Shown: positions 24,501 through 38,442 of the stretch, piece by piece
How positions within the stretch are numbered: position 1 is the first letter of the stretch
Layout: each line of letters begins with the position of its first letter
NCBI GenBank assembly: GCA_958298945.1
Contig: OY282606.1
Coordinates: 71,473,622-71,537,621, forward strand
Source: Atherix ibis
Taxonomy: Eukaryota; Arthropoda; Insecta; Diptera; Athericidae
Length of the DNA stretch: 64,000 bases
Reading direction: 5' to 3'
Made by a program: the position numbers and the translations under genes
Notes under the pieces: generated by a model
What the model was told of the DNA's origin: nothing
The model's input: the letters and a program-made list of their open reading frames with translations, nothing else
Databases searched by the model: none

Positions 24501-27500
24501 GCCGGCTTACCATGGGAATTGGGTATTGCTGAAACACATCAAGTTCTTGTTTTAAATAATCTTCGATCAAGGTAAATCATTTCCAAAACGATTTCATTTA
24601 CACTGATAATTGTTATCCAGATCGTGAAAACTCGTGGGGGACGATATTCACACAAAATGTACGAACCGAAAATTTTGAGTTATGAACCATAAAAAAATGC
24701 ATTTAAAAAGTAAACAAAATATGCACTCAAAAAATAAAATGGAAAGAAAAATTATTCAAAGCGAAAATTATTGAGAGACCTTGGGAATAATAATGAAAAA
24801 GGGTCGCGCTGTCTTGGGATGGTGAGATGTGGTTTTAGTCGTTATCCATCTTTCATGTCCTTAGGTGTATCGGCCATAATTAAATTGTCTACGCTGTAGT
24901 CCAAAATGACAAAAATGGGCCAAATGCTGTTTATGTAGTCTGAGCAGCAAAATGAGCGCACCGATGACAGTCCACACACTAGCGTGTTGGATTTTGTGAC
25001 GCTGCAAGGTCTTTGCATAACTTAGCAAAGCAATTAAGCGTCTCGAATGTTATCGAGTGTATCTAAGAAATTCGTGTTCGTTGTGTGTAGTTCACAATCT
25101 AGCTCCCAGTTGTGATCGCGTATGTTTCGTTGTGTTGTGTTGCCAGCGGTCTCATTAGTAATTTCTTTTTAATCATTCCATATTTGGACGAGCTTACCCT
25201 GGACTAAAGTTTATTCATTCTTGTAGGATTATTGTTCAGGCCGACGGTCAATTACGAACTGGATTTGATGTTGTTGTTGCTGCCCTTTTAGGCGCTGATG
25301 AGTTTGGCTTTAGTACAGCACCTCTCATTGTAATGGGTAAGTAATAATTTCTCCGGCAACTCTTTCATTCATTTTACCAAAAGTTTCAATGTTATACATT
25401 TTTTCTTTATTTAAACTTGAACAGGTTGTACCATGATGAGAAAATGTCATTTGAATACATGTCCGGTTGGTATTGCAACGCAAGATCCTGTTTTACGTAA
25501 AAAGTTTGCTGGTAAACCGGAACATGTTGTAAATTTCTTTTTCCAATTAGCAGAGGATGTGAGTATTTAGAGCAAAAAAGAAATTATATTCAGAGTTAAT
25601 TGATTTATTTTTGATTTAATTAGATTCGCGAAATAATGGCTAATTTGGGTATTCGAAAATTCCAAGAGTTAATCGGAAGAACTGACCTATTGAAAGTTCG
25701 TAAATGTGTTTCGACAAAGGCTGCACAACTCGATTTCTCATTACTGCTTAAGAACGCATTGGAGTTACGTCCAAAGACAAATATTATTGGCGGATCGATT
25801 GCTCAAGATTTTGGACTAGAATCACGCGCAGATAACCAGTTGCTTATTAAAGCGCAATCAGTACTTGACGGCGTACAAGAGAGCGTGACTATAGTTTCTC
25901 GAATTAACAATGAGGAGCGAACTTATGGAGCCACGCTAAGTTATCACATTGCATGGTAAGTCTATGAGAATTTTGATGAAATTATCGAAACTTTGATTAT
26001 TAACTGTTTTTTTTTTGTTGTATTTCAATAGCAAATTTGGTGAAGCTGGTTTACCGGTAGAAAGGAGCATAAACATTTTCCTAGAAGGATCAGCTGGACA
26101 AAGTTTCTGTGCGTTCTTGGCGAGAGGAGTGAATGTAACGTTGACTGGTGATGCCAATGATTACGTTGGCAAAGGTCTTTCGGGCGGTAATATTATAATC
26201 ACGCCACCCGATCAATCAATATTTGAATCGCACCTAAACGTGATTGTTGGTAACGTTTGTTTATATGGTGCTACCGAAGGCAAAGCCTTCTTCCGTGGCA
26301 TAGCCGCTGAGAGATTCTGTGTACGAAATTCTGGCGTCACAGCAGTTGTTGAAGGTGTAGGCGATCACGGTTGTGAGTACATGACAGATGGTTTGGTCGT
26401 CATTCTGGGTTTAACCGGTCGAAATTTCGCTGCTGGTATGTCAGGTGGTATTGCCTTTGTCTATGATATCGACGGATCATTTAAATCGAAAGTTAATCAT
26501 GAATCAGTTGAGTTGTTGCCTCTTGAGTTTGCAAAAGACATTTCAACAGTAAAGGTACTTCTTCAAGAGTTCATAGACAAGACTGGCTCAGTAGTCGCCA
26601 AAGAAATTCTTGATGACTGGGAGACTGCACGTAGAAAATTTGTAAAAGTATTCCCGTACGAATACCAAAAAGCCTTAAAGGCAATGGAAGAAGAAAAAAT
26701 TCATAATGAACTGGATAAAGAGATGAAGGCTATTGAAAACGGTGTTAAGGCTGGTCCTGAACCGAGTATTAAAGATATTGAAGAAGCGATTCAAGATCTC
26801 GCAGTGGAAAAGCGACGTGCTGAGAAGATTCTTGATAAAACTCGCGGATTCATTAAATACAAACGTGAAACGTCGATTTATCGAGATGCTGTAGCTAGAC
26901 AAAAGGACTGGGATGAAGTGTACAATTTTCCTCACGTACGTAAGAATCTCAAAGTACAAGCGGCAAGATGTATGGAGTGTGGCGTCCCATTTTGTCAATC
27001 GAACACGCATGGTTGTCCTTTGGGCAACATCATCCCCAGGTGGAATGATCTTGTCTTCCACGGATCCTGGAAGGAGGCTCTTAATGAACTGCTCCAAACA
27101 AATAACTTTCCAGAGTTTACTGGACGCGTCTGTCCGGCACCATGTGAGGGTGCTTGCGTCCTAGGCATATCCGAACCGCCTGTAACAATCAAGAACATTG
27201 AATGCGCCATTATTGACCATGCTTTTGAAAATGGTTGGATCAAACCAGAGGTAAGTTAAATGTGTTTTGCTTAAAAATACTGTAGTGAACAACATTTGAT
27301 ACTTAAATGAACATTGATAGATTCCAGAAACCCGTACTGGTAAGCACGTTGCTATAATTGGCGCGGGGCCAGCCGGTCTAGCTGCTGCTCAACAACTCAA
27401 TCGTGCTGGACATAAAGTAACAGTTTACGAGCGTAATGACCGTGTTGGTGGCCTATTACAATATGGTATTCCAACAATGAAACTCTCAAAAGACGTTGTA

Positions 27501-28792
27501 AAGCGAAGAGTAGATTTAATGGCTGCAGAAGGTATTGAGTTCAAAACGAATGTTCATGTTGGAAAGGATATTAAAGGAAGCGATCTTCTTAACCAGTGAG
27601 AGCGCATATAATATATAAAGCTTATTTTGAGATGGTAATTAAATAAATTTTGTTATCTACTGTAGAAATGATGCCGTTTTGATAACAACTGGCGCAACAT
27701 GGCCTCGTGATCTTCCATTAGCGAATCGTGACTTGAAGGGTATTCATTTCGCGATGGAATTCCTTGAATCTGGACAAAAGAAGCAACTTGGCGGAAATCC
27801 GAACAATATTTCTGCTGAAGGCAAGGATGTAATTGTCATTGGGGGTGGAGATACAGGTTGTGATTGTATTGCAACTTCTCTACGTCAAGGAGCCAAAAGT
27901 ATTACTACATTCGAAATTCTTCCTGAACCACCAGAAAAGCGTGCTGAAGATAATCCATGGCCACAATGGCCGAAAGTTTTCAGGTAAGTTTTTTTTCATA
28001 GAAAATAAATATAAATTATAGATATATTTTTCTATATATCTTATAACATTCTTTTATTTTATTTTGTATATAATTGATTAACAGAGTTGATTACGGTCAC
28101 GAAGAAGTACGTGTTAAATTTGGTAAAGATCCACGCCGCTATTCTACAACAACAACGGAATTTAAGGGTGACAATGGTCGAATAGTTGGTGTGAATACCA
28201 TTCAAGTAGAATGGACCAAGTCACCGACTGGTCAATGGAATATGAAACAAGTTCCTGGTACAGAAAAGTATTTCCCAGCTGATTTAATATTACTAGCAAT
28301 GGGCTTCTTGGGTCCAGAAAAGACCGTTCCAAATGAACTTGGTCTCGAATTAGACAACCGGGGAAATATTAAAGCCGTTAAAGGACAATATGGCAGTTCG
28401 AATAGCAAAGTTTTTGCCGCTGGAGGTAATTATATTTAAGCTTATTAAACTATAGTCACATCTGCATTAAAGTAAAAGTGGATCCGATAATTAAGGTTAG
28501 AGTGTTGGTATTCGAAACAATGACCAACTTAAACCAAAAATCCAAATTTTATAAAGTTTTTAAATTAATTTTCTTTCATTTCTATTTGATATAATAATTT
28601 TCTATCAATTCTCTCAATATTTAATTTATTAAATTCCTTTTAAACATAGATTGTCGACGAGGTCAATCGTTAGTAGTTTGGGCAATCTCTGAAGGCCGCC
28701 AAGCTGCACGTCAAATTGATTCCTACCTTATTGGCCGTCCAAGTGGTCTTCCTGGACCTGGTGGTGTTATTGATACAACAAGAAATCCGTAA
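18501..28792 (+). CDS. Glutamate synthase [NADH], 16 exons, complete
   Basis: Makes two glutamates from glutamine and 2-oxoglutarate using NADH. Exons: 18501-18833, 19067-19194, 20859-21942, 22324-22508, 22589-23749, 23816-23949, 24014-24366, 24426-24571, 25227-25336, 25425-25558, 25624-25955, 26032-27250, 27321-27595, 27666-27983, 28085-28425, 28650-28792. All introns are GT-AG, phases agree at every junction, and the spliced frame (6396 nt, 2131 aa) has no internal stop. Order of parts: Asn/Glu-rich presequence 1-95; Cys96 in ACGVGF, the class II glutaminase nucleophile, expected to become N-terminal after processing; glutaminase to about 500; central and FMN-binding synthase domains to about 1300, with [3Fe-4S] cysteines 1213, 1219 and 1224; GXGXG-type domain about 1370-1560; reductase part with cluster cysteines 1680, 1683, 1688, 1695, 1734, 1738, 1742; FAD motif GAGPAG 1787-1792; NADH motif GGGDTG 1924-1929. 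Length and order fit the fused eukaryotic enzyme. A candidate AATAAA is at 28984. Confidence 0.97.
19860..20500 (+). pseudogene. Mariner relic inside intron 2 of glutamate synthase
   Basis: Lies between exons 2 and 3 of the glutamate synthase gene. Readable pieces: [16 protein letters not shown] (the linker after the first helix-turn-helix), [19 protein letters not shown] with a stop at 20101, a VWVAHDLN block, [14 protein letters not shown] (first catalytic aspartate kept, following acidic residue lost), then a deletion to [19 protein letters not shown] (third aspartate) and [20 protein letters not shown] residues. The 3' end folds back into an inverted duplicate. The element belongs to a different mariner subfamily from the other copies, perhaps cecropia-like. 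Non-functional. Confidence 0.75.
20382..20492. repeat. Long hairpin in intron 2 of glutamate synthase
   Basis: Left arm 20382-20432 and right arm 20441-20492 are near-perfect reverse complements (one substitution and one extra A in a homopolymer), with an 8-nt loop ACAACCGA. The arm begins AACCACTTGAACCAGG and ends GTCTCAGG. Most of the left arm is mariner transposase sequence, so the structure arose by inverted duplication of the transposon's 3' portion. In the pre-mRNA it could form a stem of about 50 bp. Confidence 0.9.
24572..25226 (+). other. Intron 8 of glutamate synthase
   Basis: At 655 bp this intron is much longer than its neighbours (59-88 bp), apart from introns 1, 2, 3 and 15. 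It is less AT-rich than most non-coding DNA here and contains no recognisable element. A small insertion of unknown type may explain its size (inference). Confidence 0.5.
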
Positions 28793-31700
28793 GAGATTTA
28801 TTCGATCGCATTTGGTACTTTACGTTAGTTTTCTTTATTACGTTTGCCGAGTTCGAAAAACGTAATGTAATCTATTTGATTTGTTCTGCATTTTATTTGT
28901 GTAGTTAACAAAATGTATTAGTAAAAAAAAACGAACAAAGAACAAACATGAAATATTAATTAAAATCCATAAAACTTAAATTAAATAAAAAAAGAGAAGA
29001 CAGAAAAAAATGAAAGCGTTTCAAATACCATTTGGTGTAACAAACAGAAAATCAAATCAATGAATAATAATAATAATGTGATTTATTTTTAAATAAATAT
29101 TTGTTTATTTTTTATTTTTTTATTTTTACTTTATATTTATTGATGAATAAACCGAAAATTAGAACGAAAAATAATTGAGACAGTATGAACGGAATAATTT
29201 TATATATCCCTGTAGGAGCTTTTGGTGATAGCTTTTGACAGGTTCGAGCTCGTATTATAAAGAGATGAGAGAAAAACTTTGTAGAGAATATTTTCCCTTC
29301 TTTTTTTTTTAACATGAAACTTATTTAATCGATATAATATTTTTTAACTAATCAAATAATTAAATCCCTACTAAATTTTTTAATTTAAGTTAATTGTTTT
29401 TACCAAAAAAAATTTAGTCCGAGAATTTAATCTTTCAGTGAGTATAGTAAAACGCATGGTGAATTCATAGGTTTGGACAGAAATCAGTTTTTATACTCAC
29501 CACACTTGAATGTTCTTATATGTTGAATATCAGAATTGGATGTTTTAAAATTTTTAAAAATTACCAATTCTCAAAGTTATTTTCTTTTTAGATAAAATTG
29601 ACTTTAGTCTCTACAGTAATTATATTTGACTAAACAATGGCCGAAAATGTATCATAAAGTATTTTACCTCTTATTAAACAGAAACATTTAAAGTTCAATA
29701 GCTCAAAAATAAAAATTCAAAGGCTTTACGTCTCGAAATTTTTGTATCTATTATTCCTAATGTTATAAAAATATAAACAATATTATAAGTAATATTGAAA
29801 TGACGAATAAATAGAAAAGAATTTAGTAATTCACGGCAATATTACGAATTGTGATCCAACGGACAACGAATCTCTACAAAAAAATCTCTACAGTAGGTTT
29901 TTCTCTACAAAAAAATCTCTACAGTAGGATTTTTTTTAAAATTTTTTTAAATGTTTCCGTTTAATTATTTAAAAATTCCATTGTATGACATATTTGGTTT
30001 TATTTAAAAAAAAGTAAACTTAAATTAGTATAACTGAGAAAAGATTTAAAGTATGCGATTTTATATAGACATAAGTATAAAACTCGTTTTTGATAGAAAT
30101 AACATAAGGTGCTACACAATTAAAATCTTTTAGCTCCTTATTATACTCTACTCGTAAGTATGTTGGGTAATTCAATATTTTATGGTTTTTTTCTTACAGG
30201 AAGGGTTTTACAAGTTATTTCTCTCATAGCAGTTATATAAGAATATATTTTTTGAAATTTTAAAGTACTGTCGAAATTAATATTCGAATTTGCAATAATA
30301 AAATCATAAAATTTTTATTATAAAAAATAATTTTGTTGCCAAATTTTTTATAAGTTTTTCTTTTTTCATCCAAAAACTCTTCGACAATTTTTTTCGTACA
30401 ACTATTAGGAGAAATTTTTAAATAAATTGTTATTGCCTGGAAGAATATAGCTCTGGTTCAACTAATTTGAATTATCATTTTTATTTAATTAAAAATTGCA
30501 AATGGACTTATAGATAATAATCATTAAATTCAAATAAAAATCGGTGATCGAAGCTTGACAATATTATTAAATAATCGAATTTTAAGGAATAGAATGACTA
30601 GTAATGGAAACAATAAATAATGTGCACTTATACTTTCGTTAAAATCCTTACTATTTAATAATGGAAATAGCCTTTATTAAATAATTATCTTATAACAAAA
30701 AAAAAGTGAAATTTTATAAAAATTATCATTTCCCTACCTTAGTATCAAAGGACAGTTGACGAAGTACAATATATGTGTATAAAAAAAATATGTAGTACTT
30801 CGTAGTGAACACTTTTTTTAATTTAAGAGTAGCAATAATTTTAATAAAAACCAATTTGTTAGTTATATTATTAATTAAAATTTTAAGATGGGAAAAATTG
30901 TTCTAGACTTGTAATGTAATAATACGAATGATATTGAAAATATTGTAAAATTATTCGGTTTCGGTAAAAATGTTGCCTTGTTATAATGTTCAAAAAGAAG
31001 AAAATAGAAGACTGCTAATTTCTCTTTCGTTTCCTTTTCTATCCTTGTTTTACATTTGAATATAGTTCTATTGAAACATTTTAAACGATATTCTTTTTTC
31101 TTTAATTTGAAGATATTATTTTGAATTTATGGATAAACTTCAGTTAAAAAACATATCACAATTTCATAAACATAACGTTTATGAAACCTACTATACTTTT
31201 AGAATGTATATCAAAAATTTATCAAAGAATTTATATCAACAAATTAATTTATCTATTTTTTTAAATATATTATTTCTAAACCACATTCAATATTTTATTT
31301 GGAATGAAGTTTTTAAATAATTAACTATAATGTGTTCAAAGAAAAAAACAATAGAAAGAAACACTACGAAACCCATTACCTTTCTCCTATTATTTCAATT
31401 ATGAATATTAATTATTTTTATTACCTTTGATTTTTAACTATAATAAACAGATGGTATTATTGTCAATATTACTACAATAAAATTTTATAAATTCAGGCTA
31501 CTGTTGGGTCTATAATTAGAAACGCAGTTGTGCACTTGAGCAGATTTTCATACAATATTGAGACGCCCACCAGTAGTTGTCTTTGTAATTTGCAGCTTTT
31601 GTTAATAGTTTCTATATAAACCAATATTATACTTTATTCTTGGTCATAGTCATAACTTCTTCAATTATAATATTTTCTATTAAGTTCATATACAAAATAC

Positions 31701-32630
31701 AATTCTAGCATGTTTAGGAAAACAGTTTATAATAAAAACTATGTTCTGCTTTGTATGTTATTTGCCCGTATCTTGCCATTACTACGCCATATGCACATTA
31801 GTTTCTCGATATTGTATCTTTGTAATTATTTCATAAAGATAATATTACAAGAAAAATTTATGCTTGAAGAAAAATGGTCAAAAAATAAATAATATTACAT
31901 GATTTTTTCCGAAAGGACAAAAGGGCTAAAAACTTTAAATAACTGTGAAACTACCCGTAATAATGTTTAATTGTTTTGTTACTAACTAACTATAAAAAAA
32001 CTAAAAAAAAGTCGTTATTTCTCAAAGTAAAAATAACAAAATTTATTTGGCGCAATCAAGTAGGTTTGCGACTCGAGTTCGAATACGGTTTAGAACATTA
32101 ATTAGCCAAATGACGTTTTGCTTAGAATTAACATTTCAATGCTAATTTTATTTGAAATGATAACGTACAAAAAATCCAAAATTAAGGTCATCAAATTTCT
32201 TAAATTCAAAGCACGTTTTTATAATTAACATATTTAAGTTGAGGTAAAAAAATGTAAAAATATTTAAGAAAATCCTAAAAGGTAGTAAACATATTTATTT
32301 AATCCAACACTATAAATATCATACAATGATAATATCAAAAAAATAAATTATTATATTCTTAAATGATACGAATATATATTGTTATAAAATTGAAAATGTA
32401 ATTAAAAACGAAAAAACAAACAAACTAATTAATCATGTTATTTACTATTTCAAATAAATTGTTAAGATATGAAAATGAAATCTTTTAGAAAACATACTAA
32501 TTCCTCTGTTTTTTTTCCACTTATTTTTTGATTAATACCAATGTTCAAAAAGATCACATGTATTTAAAAAATAATTTTTTTTACAATATTAATTAAAATA
32601 CTGTAAAAATAAATATGGCGGCGCTCTATG
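28793..32630. other. AT-rich gene desert after glutamate synthase
   Basis: The 3' UTR of glutamate synthase lies at the start; AATAAA candidates are at 28984 and about 29092. A 27-bp unit starting TCTCTACAAAAAAATCTC is duplicated at 29871 and 29902 (period 31). No other gene, RNA or transposon end was recognised. Short AT-rich ORFs such as 31129-31320 lack any homology signal. Confidence 0.45.
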
Positions 32631-32636
32631 ACAATA

Positions 32637-32711
32637 GAAATCATATTCAAAATGGAAATCATATTCAAAATGGAAATCATATTCAAAATGGCAACAAACA
32701 TATTCAAAATG
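32637..32711. repeat. 18-bp tandem repeat
   Basis: Unit GAAATCATATTCAAAATG is repeated exactly three times (32637-32690), followed by a 21-bp variant ending CATATTCAAAATG. Because the unit is a multiple of three it produces an IIFKME-type periodic open frame, which is a by-product and not evidence for a gene. Confidence 0.9.
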
Positions 32712-35530
32712 ACTAATAATATGTACTCGTACATCCATCCTTACATGAACTTTAACCTATTGTATTTAACAAGAAAAAAAAACAAATGTACTAAAACTAT
32801 TATATTATATAATTATGCATATATAATTAAAAAAACTAATTATAAAAATACCTTACCATATATTTGTGTACGTTATATAATGTGTTTGATGATATGCTTA
32901 CTTATAACCAAATAACATTGAATTTTGGACCCCTCAAATATAAGGCGATAAACATAATTGAAAAAATATATGAAGATATTTTTCTAGTATGAAGAAATAC
33001 AATTTTTAAAGCTTAACACTCAATTAAGATACTGGTAGAACCTATTCTTACTTGTAAATGTTTTTAAAGTCATGTTGTTAAAGCGTGCACCTGATGCAGT
33101 TTGTTAATAATGCTTACACGTGAAGATGTATTACACTTAGGCTAAGAAGAAATTGATGGCGACAGTTATGACCTTCTTTGTCAGAACGCTTAAGTTTTTA
33201 TATTTAAGTACAATTATCACCCAAAATAATCAATAAAAGAAAACGTTTTCTCCAGTATCATTTTGATAATAGAAAACAAATGATATCGATTTAATTTTTC
33301 TATTTCTATGATACGCACTTAATTAAATACGTACGTTCTAAACATTTGTGATAACACCTGATATGTTCACCATTCAGTGTGCGAAACCAATTCTCATAAA
33401 ATATATAACTGACATCTATCGGCATTTTTTAAACATTTATTTGAGAAGTATTAATAGCCACTAGATAACGAGAAACTTCTCGAGCTCGAAAATATGATAA
33501 GTTCGAAATAAATTAAGAATGATAGACGACGAATTTATTCGAAGAATACAATATAGATTTTATTTTTTTCTAATCAGATATAATATTAAATTATTATAGT
33601 TGAAAAGAATTAAATGAATTGTTATCTATTTATAAGCAGATACAATATGGTCTCTAATGAAGTTTGTGTATCCGTCGGAACTGTTTGTCTGTATAAATAT
33701 TATTAACTGAGTTGGTAATATTTTCAAAACGGGTAATTGCTCTTACAAAACATTTGGCTTTACCTGTTCAATAGTGACATATTATATGACATTATATTTT
33801 ATAATACAAGCACATTAAAACAGTGGATTTTTTCTAAACTATTTGGAATTTATTCTTATACAGTCGCATCTCATAAATTCTGCACTTACGAGTAGGTTAG
33901 GACGGGTTCCAGTTAGCAACAATTTCTTCTAAATTAGCATTGACGTATTTTTATTTATATCATTAGAACAATAGAAATAATAAATGCTGTTCTAGATAAA
34001 AATAGATGTTGAGTGTCTAGAGATGAAAATGATTTCTCTATCAAAATATAACAGCACGCTCGCTCAACAAAACGATGGTGGCAATTAAGCGGTAAACTTA
34101 AAAAGTATCAAGAACAATTAAAAATGATCAATTACAATTCGTATAATTAATATATCAATAACAGTATTAGCTTATTTCAATAGATGGCATTACAGTCGAT
34201 GGGTGCAATTACTTAGATGGCCGGTGAGTAAGTTGACGGACCACTAAACCTCCGTACTATTGTTATTTGTTATCGTAACGTCCGGTCCATGTATGTCCAT
34301 ATGAAAACTTTTGTTTTGTTATTTTCCACTTAAGGATATGATATTATTGCGGCTAGATGGCGTGAGCTGTCAGATGTTAACGGCTTATATTTGAGGGGGA
34401 CTGTGATTTAACTCATTGATATCCATGTAGTAAATATGACTATATGTAAACATGCATTGCGATGTATGCTTGTGCACGTGTATATATGTAAAGTAGCTTA
34501 TTGTATTTAAAATTGAAGTTTCCTGTTCTTTTTTTTCTCGATATCGAGCTCAAATTAAATAAACTATAAACTATTTGTGAAATTATCAACAAAAACAAAA
34601 GAAAAATCAAATATATTTAAAGTTATTATTAAAACAAGGTATAAATTTAAAAAAAAAAATATGTTTATGATAATCGTCAATTACTTAAAATATTTATATA
34701 ATTATAAAAAAATAAATAAAAATAAAGTTAAAGAGAAAAATAAAAGTGTTGATAAAAAATTGTGTTATTATTAAAAATGGAAGACAATAATTAGTATGTA
34801 AGAGATGTAAGCAGAAAAAATATTTTTCTCTTTGCATGTAAAAAACAATATTACAAAACTATTAAAACTTAAGAAGTTTAGAGAATTTATATATGTATAC
34901 ATATAATATTATTAAAAGTATGTATAACATTAACAAAAATCACATAAGAATTTGATTAAATTAAATGTAAAAACAAAAACAAAAAAACAATATTGTAAAA
35001 GAAATTATCTGCAAAGAATCAAAAATGTAAATTAATAAGGATAAATTAAAATTTTTCGAGTTTTCTCCAATAATAATCAATAAACCAAAACTGTACGAAT
35101 AATAAATATGCTGAAAAACTTGAATAAAAATCTCTGTTAACATTCGATATATGCACTAGTGTGTTACATCCATATGTGCACACAACAAATAATTTATCCG
35201 TACATACCTACATAATATATTATAATATATTTGTTGTTGTTTCGTTCATTGATATATAGTGTTTATTGTAAAGGTTCAACGGTATAATATTATTGTATTA
35301 AATAAATATTCTAAACATTCAGTTATGCAAACATTGAATTAGTAGCTTTTCTTTAACTATACCTAATTTTATTTATATTTTTCTTTAAGATTTGTGTAGT
35401 TTTATTTATTTATATTCATTGTAAAAATATTCGGTATTTTCTATTCTTTTTAAATGGTTTCTTCTGTGTGGTCAAAACCGACAATAAAAATTGACTAGAT
35501 AATCTGTCTACGAATATGAGCAAACTACAA
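32712..35530. other. AT-rich intergenic with one higher-GC block
   Basis: 34180-34400 is less AT-rich than its surroundings and contains TAGATGGC three times (34181, 34214, 34354). The rest is AT-rich with no recognisable gene or repeat. Confidence 0.4.
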
Positions 35531-35532
35531 TA

Positions 35533-36803
35533 CGAGGTCTGTTCAGAAGGTATCGAGAATTTTGAATTTCCGCGGGTTATGTATATTCAATTTTCGATTT
35601 TTTTTGTGGCGTTATGTTGGTACTCATGTCTCTCACTTATGCCGACAAGTTCGGCCATTTTGAATGTTCAGTTAATTTTTGACAGCCGCTTTGCTTGCAC
35701 GTGTTTTGGCTCGTTTTCGATTTTTGCCCATTCCAAAAAATGGATCAAAGAATCTCTATCAAATTTTGTGTGAAAAAAACAAAATTAATTGCACGGACGC
35801 ATTCTGAATGTTGACTGTGGCATATGGTGAAGTTACCTTGGACCGATGCAACGTTTATCGTGGTACAAAATGTTTTCAGAGGGCCGAGAAGATGTGAACG
35901 ACGAAAATCGTGGCGGACATCCGAGCACGTCAACAACAGAAGAAAATATTGATGAAGTGAAGAAAATAGTATTAGCCAATCGTCGAATCACCGTTAGAGA
36001 AGTTGCTGAGGACTTAAACATATCGATTGGCTCGTGCCATACGATTTTTACCAATGATTTGGTCGTGAGACGGGTCGCCGCGAAATTTGTACCAAAATTA
36101 CTCAATTTCGACCAAAACCAGCATCGCATTAACATTGTTAAGGAGCTGTTGGACTCTGTCCGCGACGACCCAAATTTGCTCCAGAGGGTCATAACTGGTG
36201 ATGAATAATGGATTTATTGTTATGACGTGGAAACCAAAGCTCAATCATCCCAATGGAAGCTACCGTACGAGCCAAGACCGAAAAAGTCGCGCCAAGTTCG
36301 GTCGAATATGAAGGTTTTGCTTACAGTTTTATTCGATTGCAGGGGCGTGGTGCATCATGAGCTCTTGCCACAGGGTAGAACGGTTAATAAGGAATATTAC
36401 CTGCAAATTATGCGCAATTTGCACGAAACCATCCTCCAGAAACGCCCGGATTTGTGGAAGAACAAAAATTGGCTTTTGCCAAAAACAACACACTAATAAT
36501 GCCGCAGCCACCGTATTCCCCAAATCTGTCCCCCTGTGACTTTTCTTGTTCCCGAAACTGAAGAGCCCCATGTAAGGACGACGTTACGCTACGATTGAGG
36601 AGATAAAGACGGCATCGAAGGAGGAGCTGAACAAGATCACAAAAAATGATTTTTTGAAGTGTTTTGAGGATTGGAAAACACGTTGGCACAAGTGTATAAT
36701 ATCTGGTGGGGATTACTTTGAAGGGGACAAAATAGATATTCATGAATAAATAAATAATTTTTGAAAAAACACAAAATTCACGATAATTTTTGAACAGACC
36801 TCG
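35533..36803 (+). mobile_element. Mariner element with both ends and TA duplication
   Basis: Length 1271 bp, normal for mariner. The left end CGAGGTCTGTTCAGAA and right end (reverse complement CGAGGTCTGTTCAAAA) are inverted repeats flanked by TA at 35531-35532 and 36804-36805. The transposase starts at about 35741 (MDQRISIKFCVK) and is broken by early frameshifts. It is then open from 35846 with GHPSTSTTEENIDEVKK and ITVREVAEDLNISIGSCHTI, and has a stop right after ITGDE (36206-36208). WLLPKTTH shows a deletion that removes the second catalytic aspartate (HHDNAPAH in relatives). Near 36510 the PPYSPNLSPCDF region is still readable. The subfamily is distinct from the mellifera and mauritiana types here, perhaps vertumnana-like. 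Transposition-defective, though both ends could still be substrates. Confidence 0.92.
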
Positions 36804-36805
36804 TA

Positions 36806-38440
36806 TTACAGTCAACCTAAGTTATTCCACTAGAAACTTCGTATCTTTAAATCGGTGTACTATTGTACAAAGCACATATACTACCGGTAATAGGTTTATT
36901 ACCGGTGAAAATTATGATTTTTTGGGGCTTTGCAGAAGAAAATGCACATAGTTTTAAAGTTATATTTTTTATTATATTTCCGAGTTTAATTTACATCTTT
37001 CCGTACAATTTTCGCAAAGTCCAACTATGTATATAATGTTCGGGGCTGTATTTTCTTATACCCTTATTATAATTTAATTGATATCTGCATTTTTTGACAG
37101 TTTATATTTCAATAAGTGAGTTTTATTTTTAATTCCAAAGTAGAAGTGGTAGGCTAAAAAATTAGAGTTGCAAAAATTTCTCTGCAAGATGCAGAATATT
37201 ATCTAGATTAAAATATTTGGGGAATAGGGGAGTTGTGTTTCGAATCCCCGAGGAATGATTCGCTCTCCTATAATTCTTTTTGAAGCCCCTACTAATAGAA
37301 AACTTCCTGATATCTTGAATTATTTTATCGCCATTATTACTACCATACATATACTCATTGATTTAAATTCCAATTATTGCCCAGTACGTGCGTGGGGGGG
37401 GGACTTGGTTTTGGACGTAAAGTCCTAGAGGAGCTGCTTGAAGGCCAGCATTTGTGGAAATGTGAGGGGGATTGGGGTTTCTTTTTAATTTTAAACGTAC
37501 CCGAACATCACAAATATATATATCTTGCCAGTTTTTAGGGATGTTTATTTATTTTACTTTTGGAAACCTCCGAGGAGTAAATGTTTCCCAAGTGATAAAG
37601 GGGTGACGCGAACATAAGATGCTAAGGTAAAAAAAGGAATGAGAAAATTAATAATCCAAAAATTAGAAAAAAATTGATCGTTGTGTACTTTAAAATTAAA
37701 GAAAGAGAGAGAAAAAATTCAAAATAATAAAAAACCAACGACAAGGAGAAAAGGAGACCCTGTAGTTAAGGGAGGAAGTAGTCCTCAGATGTTGTTGATC
37801 ACCATTAGCCATTTCTCCTATTCCGCACCTGACACTTCTGGTTGGATATTGAAAGCGTCTCTATTTGAATGACGACATACCTATCTAACGACGAACCATG
37901 ATGGCTGTGTACGGGATCGGGAGCAGAGAATTTATAAAAATAATGTTCAATTTCACTTTTTTTTCAAATTCAATATAATATTAATCTAAAAAAAATTCAT
38001 TTTAAAAAGATTTCTGCTTTAATTTCCTTATCCCAAAATCCTTTGTCGACAAAGGCCCTTTTTAATATCATGGCGCTTAGAATATACATTTCAGTACTAA
38101 TGTTACTTGAAATGATAACAAACAAAAACAACAACAACAGATAAAATAAAACACTGTACATGTAAAGAAAAGAAAAAAAATTCTTCCGCTTTATGTTTTT
38201 AGCTAGATCTATTCATTGGGTTTAATATGTGCATGCAAAATACAACTATATACGTATATATATGTATACTAGCTAATTGCCGACACCGCATTTTTTCCTT
38301 CACTTTGGAAGTTTTCTATCATGAAAATGAACCTAAAACGCAATAAATCCAAAAATCTTCCTACCTCACAAAGAAACTATATACCTCCTCCATTTGATCG
38401 AAAATCCTAGAAAATGTAATGCCAAAACGCCTTTTCTAGA
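36806..38440. other. Intergenic, nothing recognised
   Basis: Locally less AT-rich around 37180-37470 and 37560-37920, but no homology, RNA or repeat was recognised. Confidence 0.35.
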
Positions 38441-38442
38441 CA

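Noticed and set aside
26675..27097. 140-codon open frame on the minus strand
   Set aside because: It lies wholly antisense to exon 12 of glutamate synthase and has no independent homology; a shadow frame.
32060..32090. GAGTTCGAATACG, resembling a tRNA T-arm
   Set aside because: No matching D-arm, anticodon arm or acceptor stem could be paired around it.
32628..32915. 95-codon frame with a repeated IIFKME peptide
   Set aside because: The periodicity comes from an 18-bp tandem repeat and the rest is low-complexity AT-rich translation.
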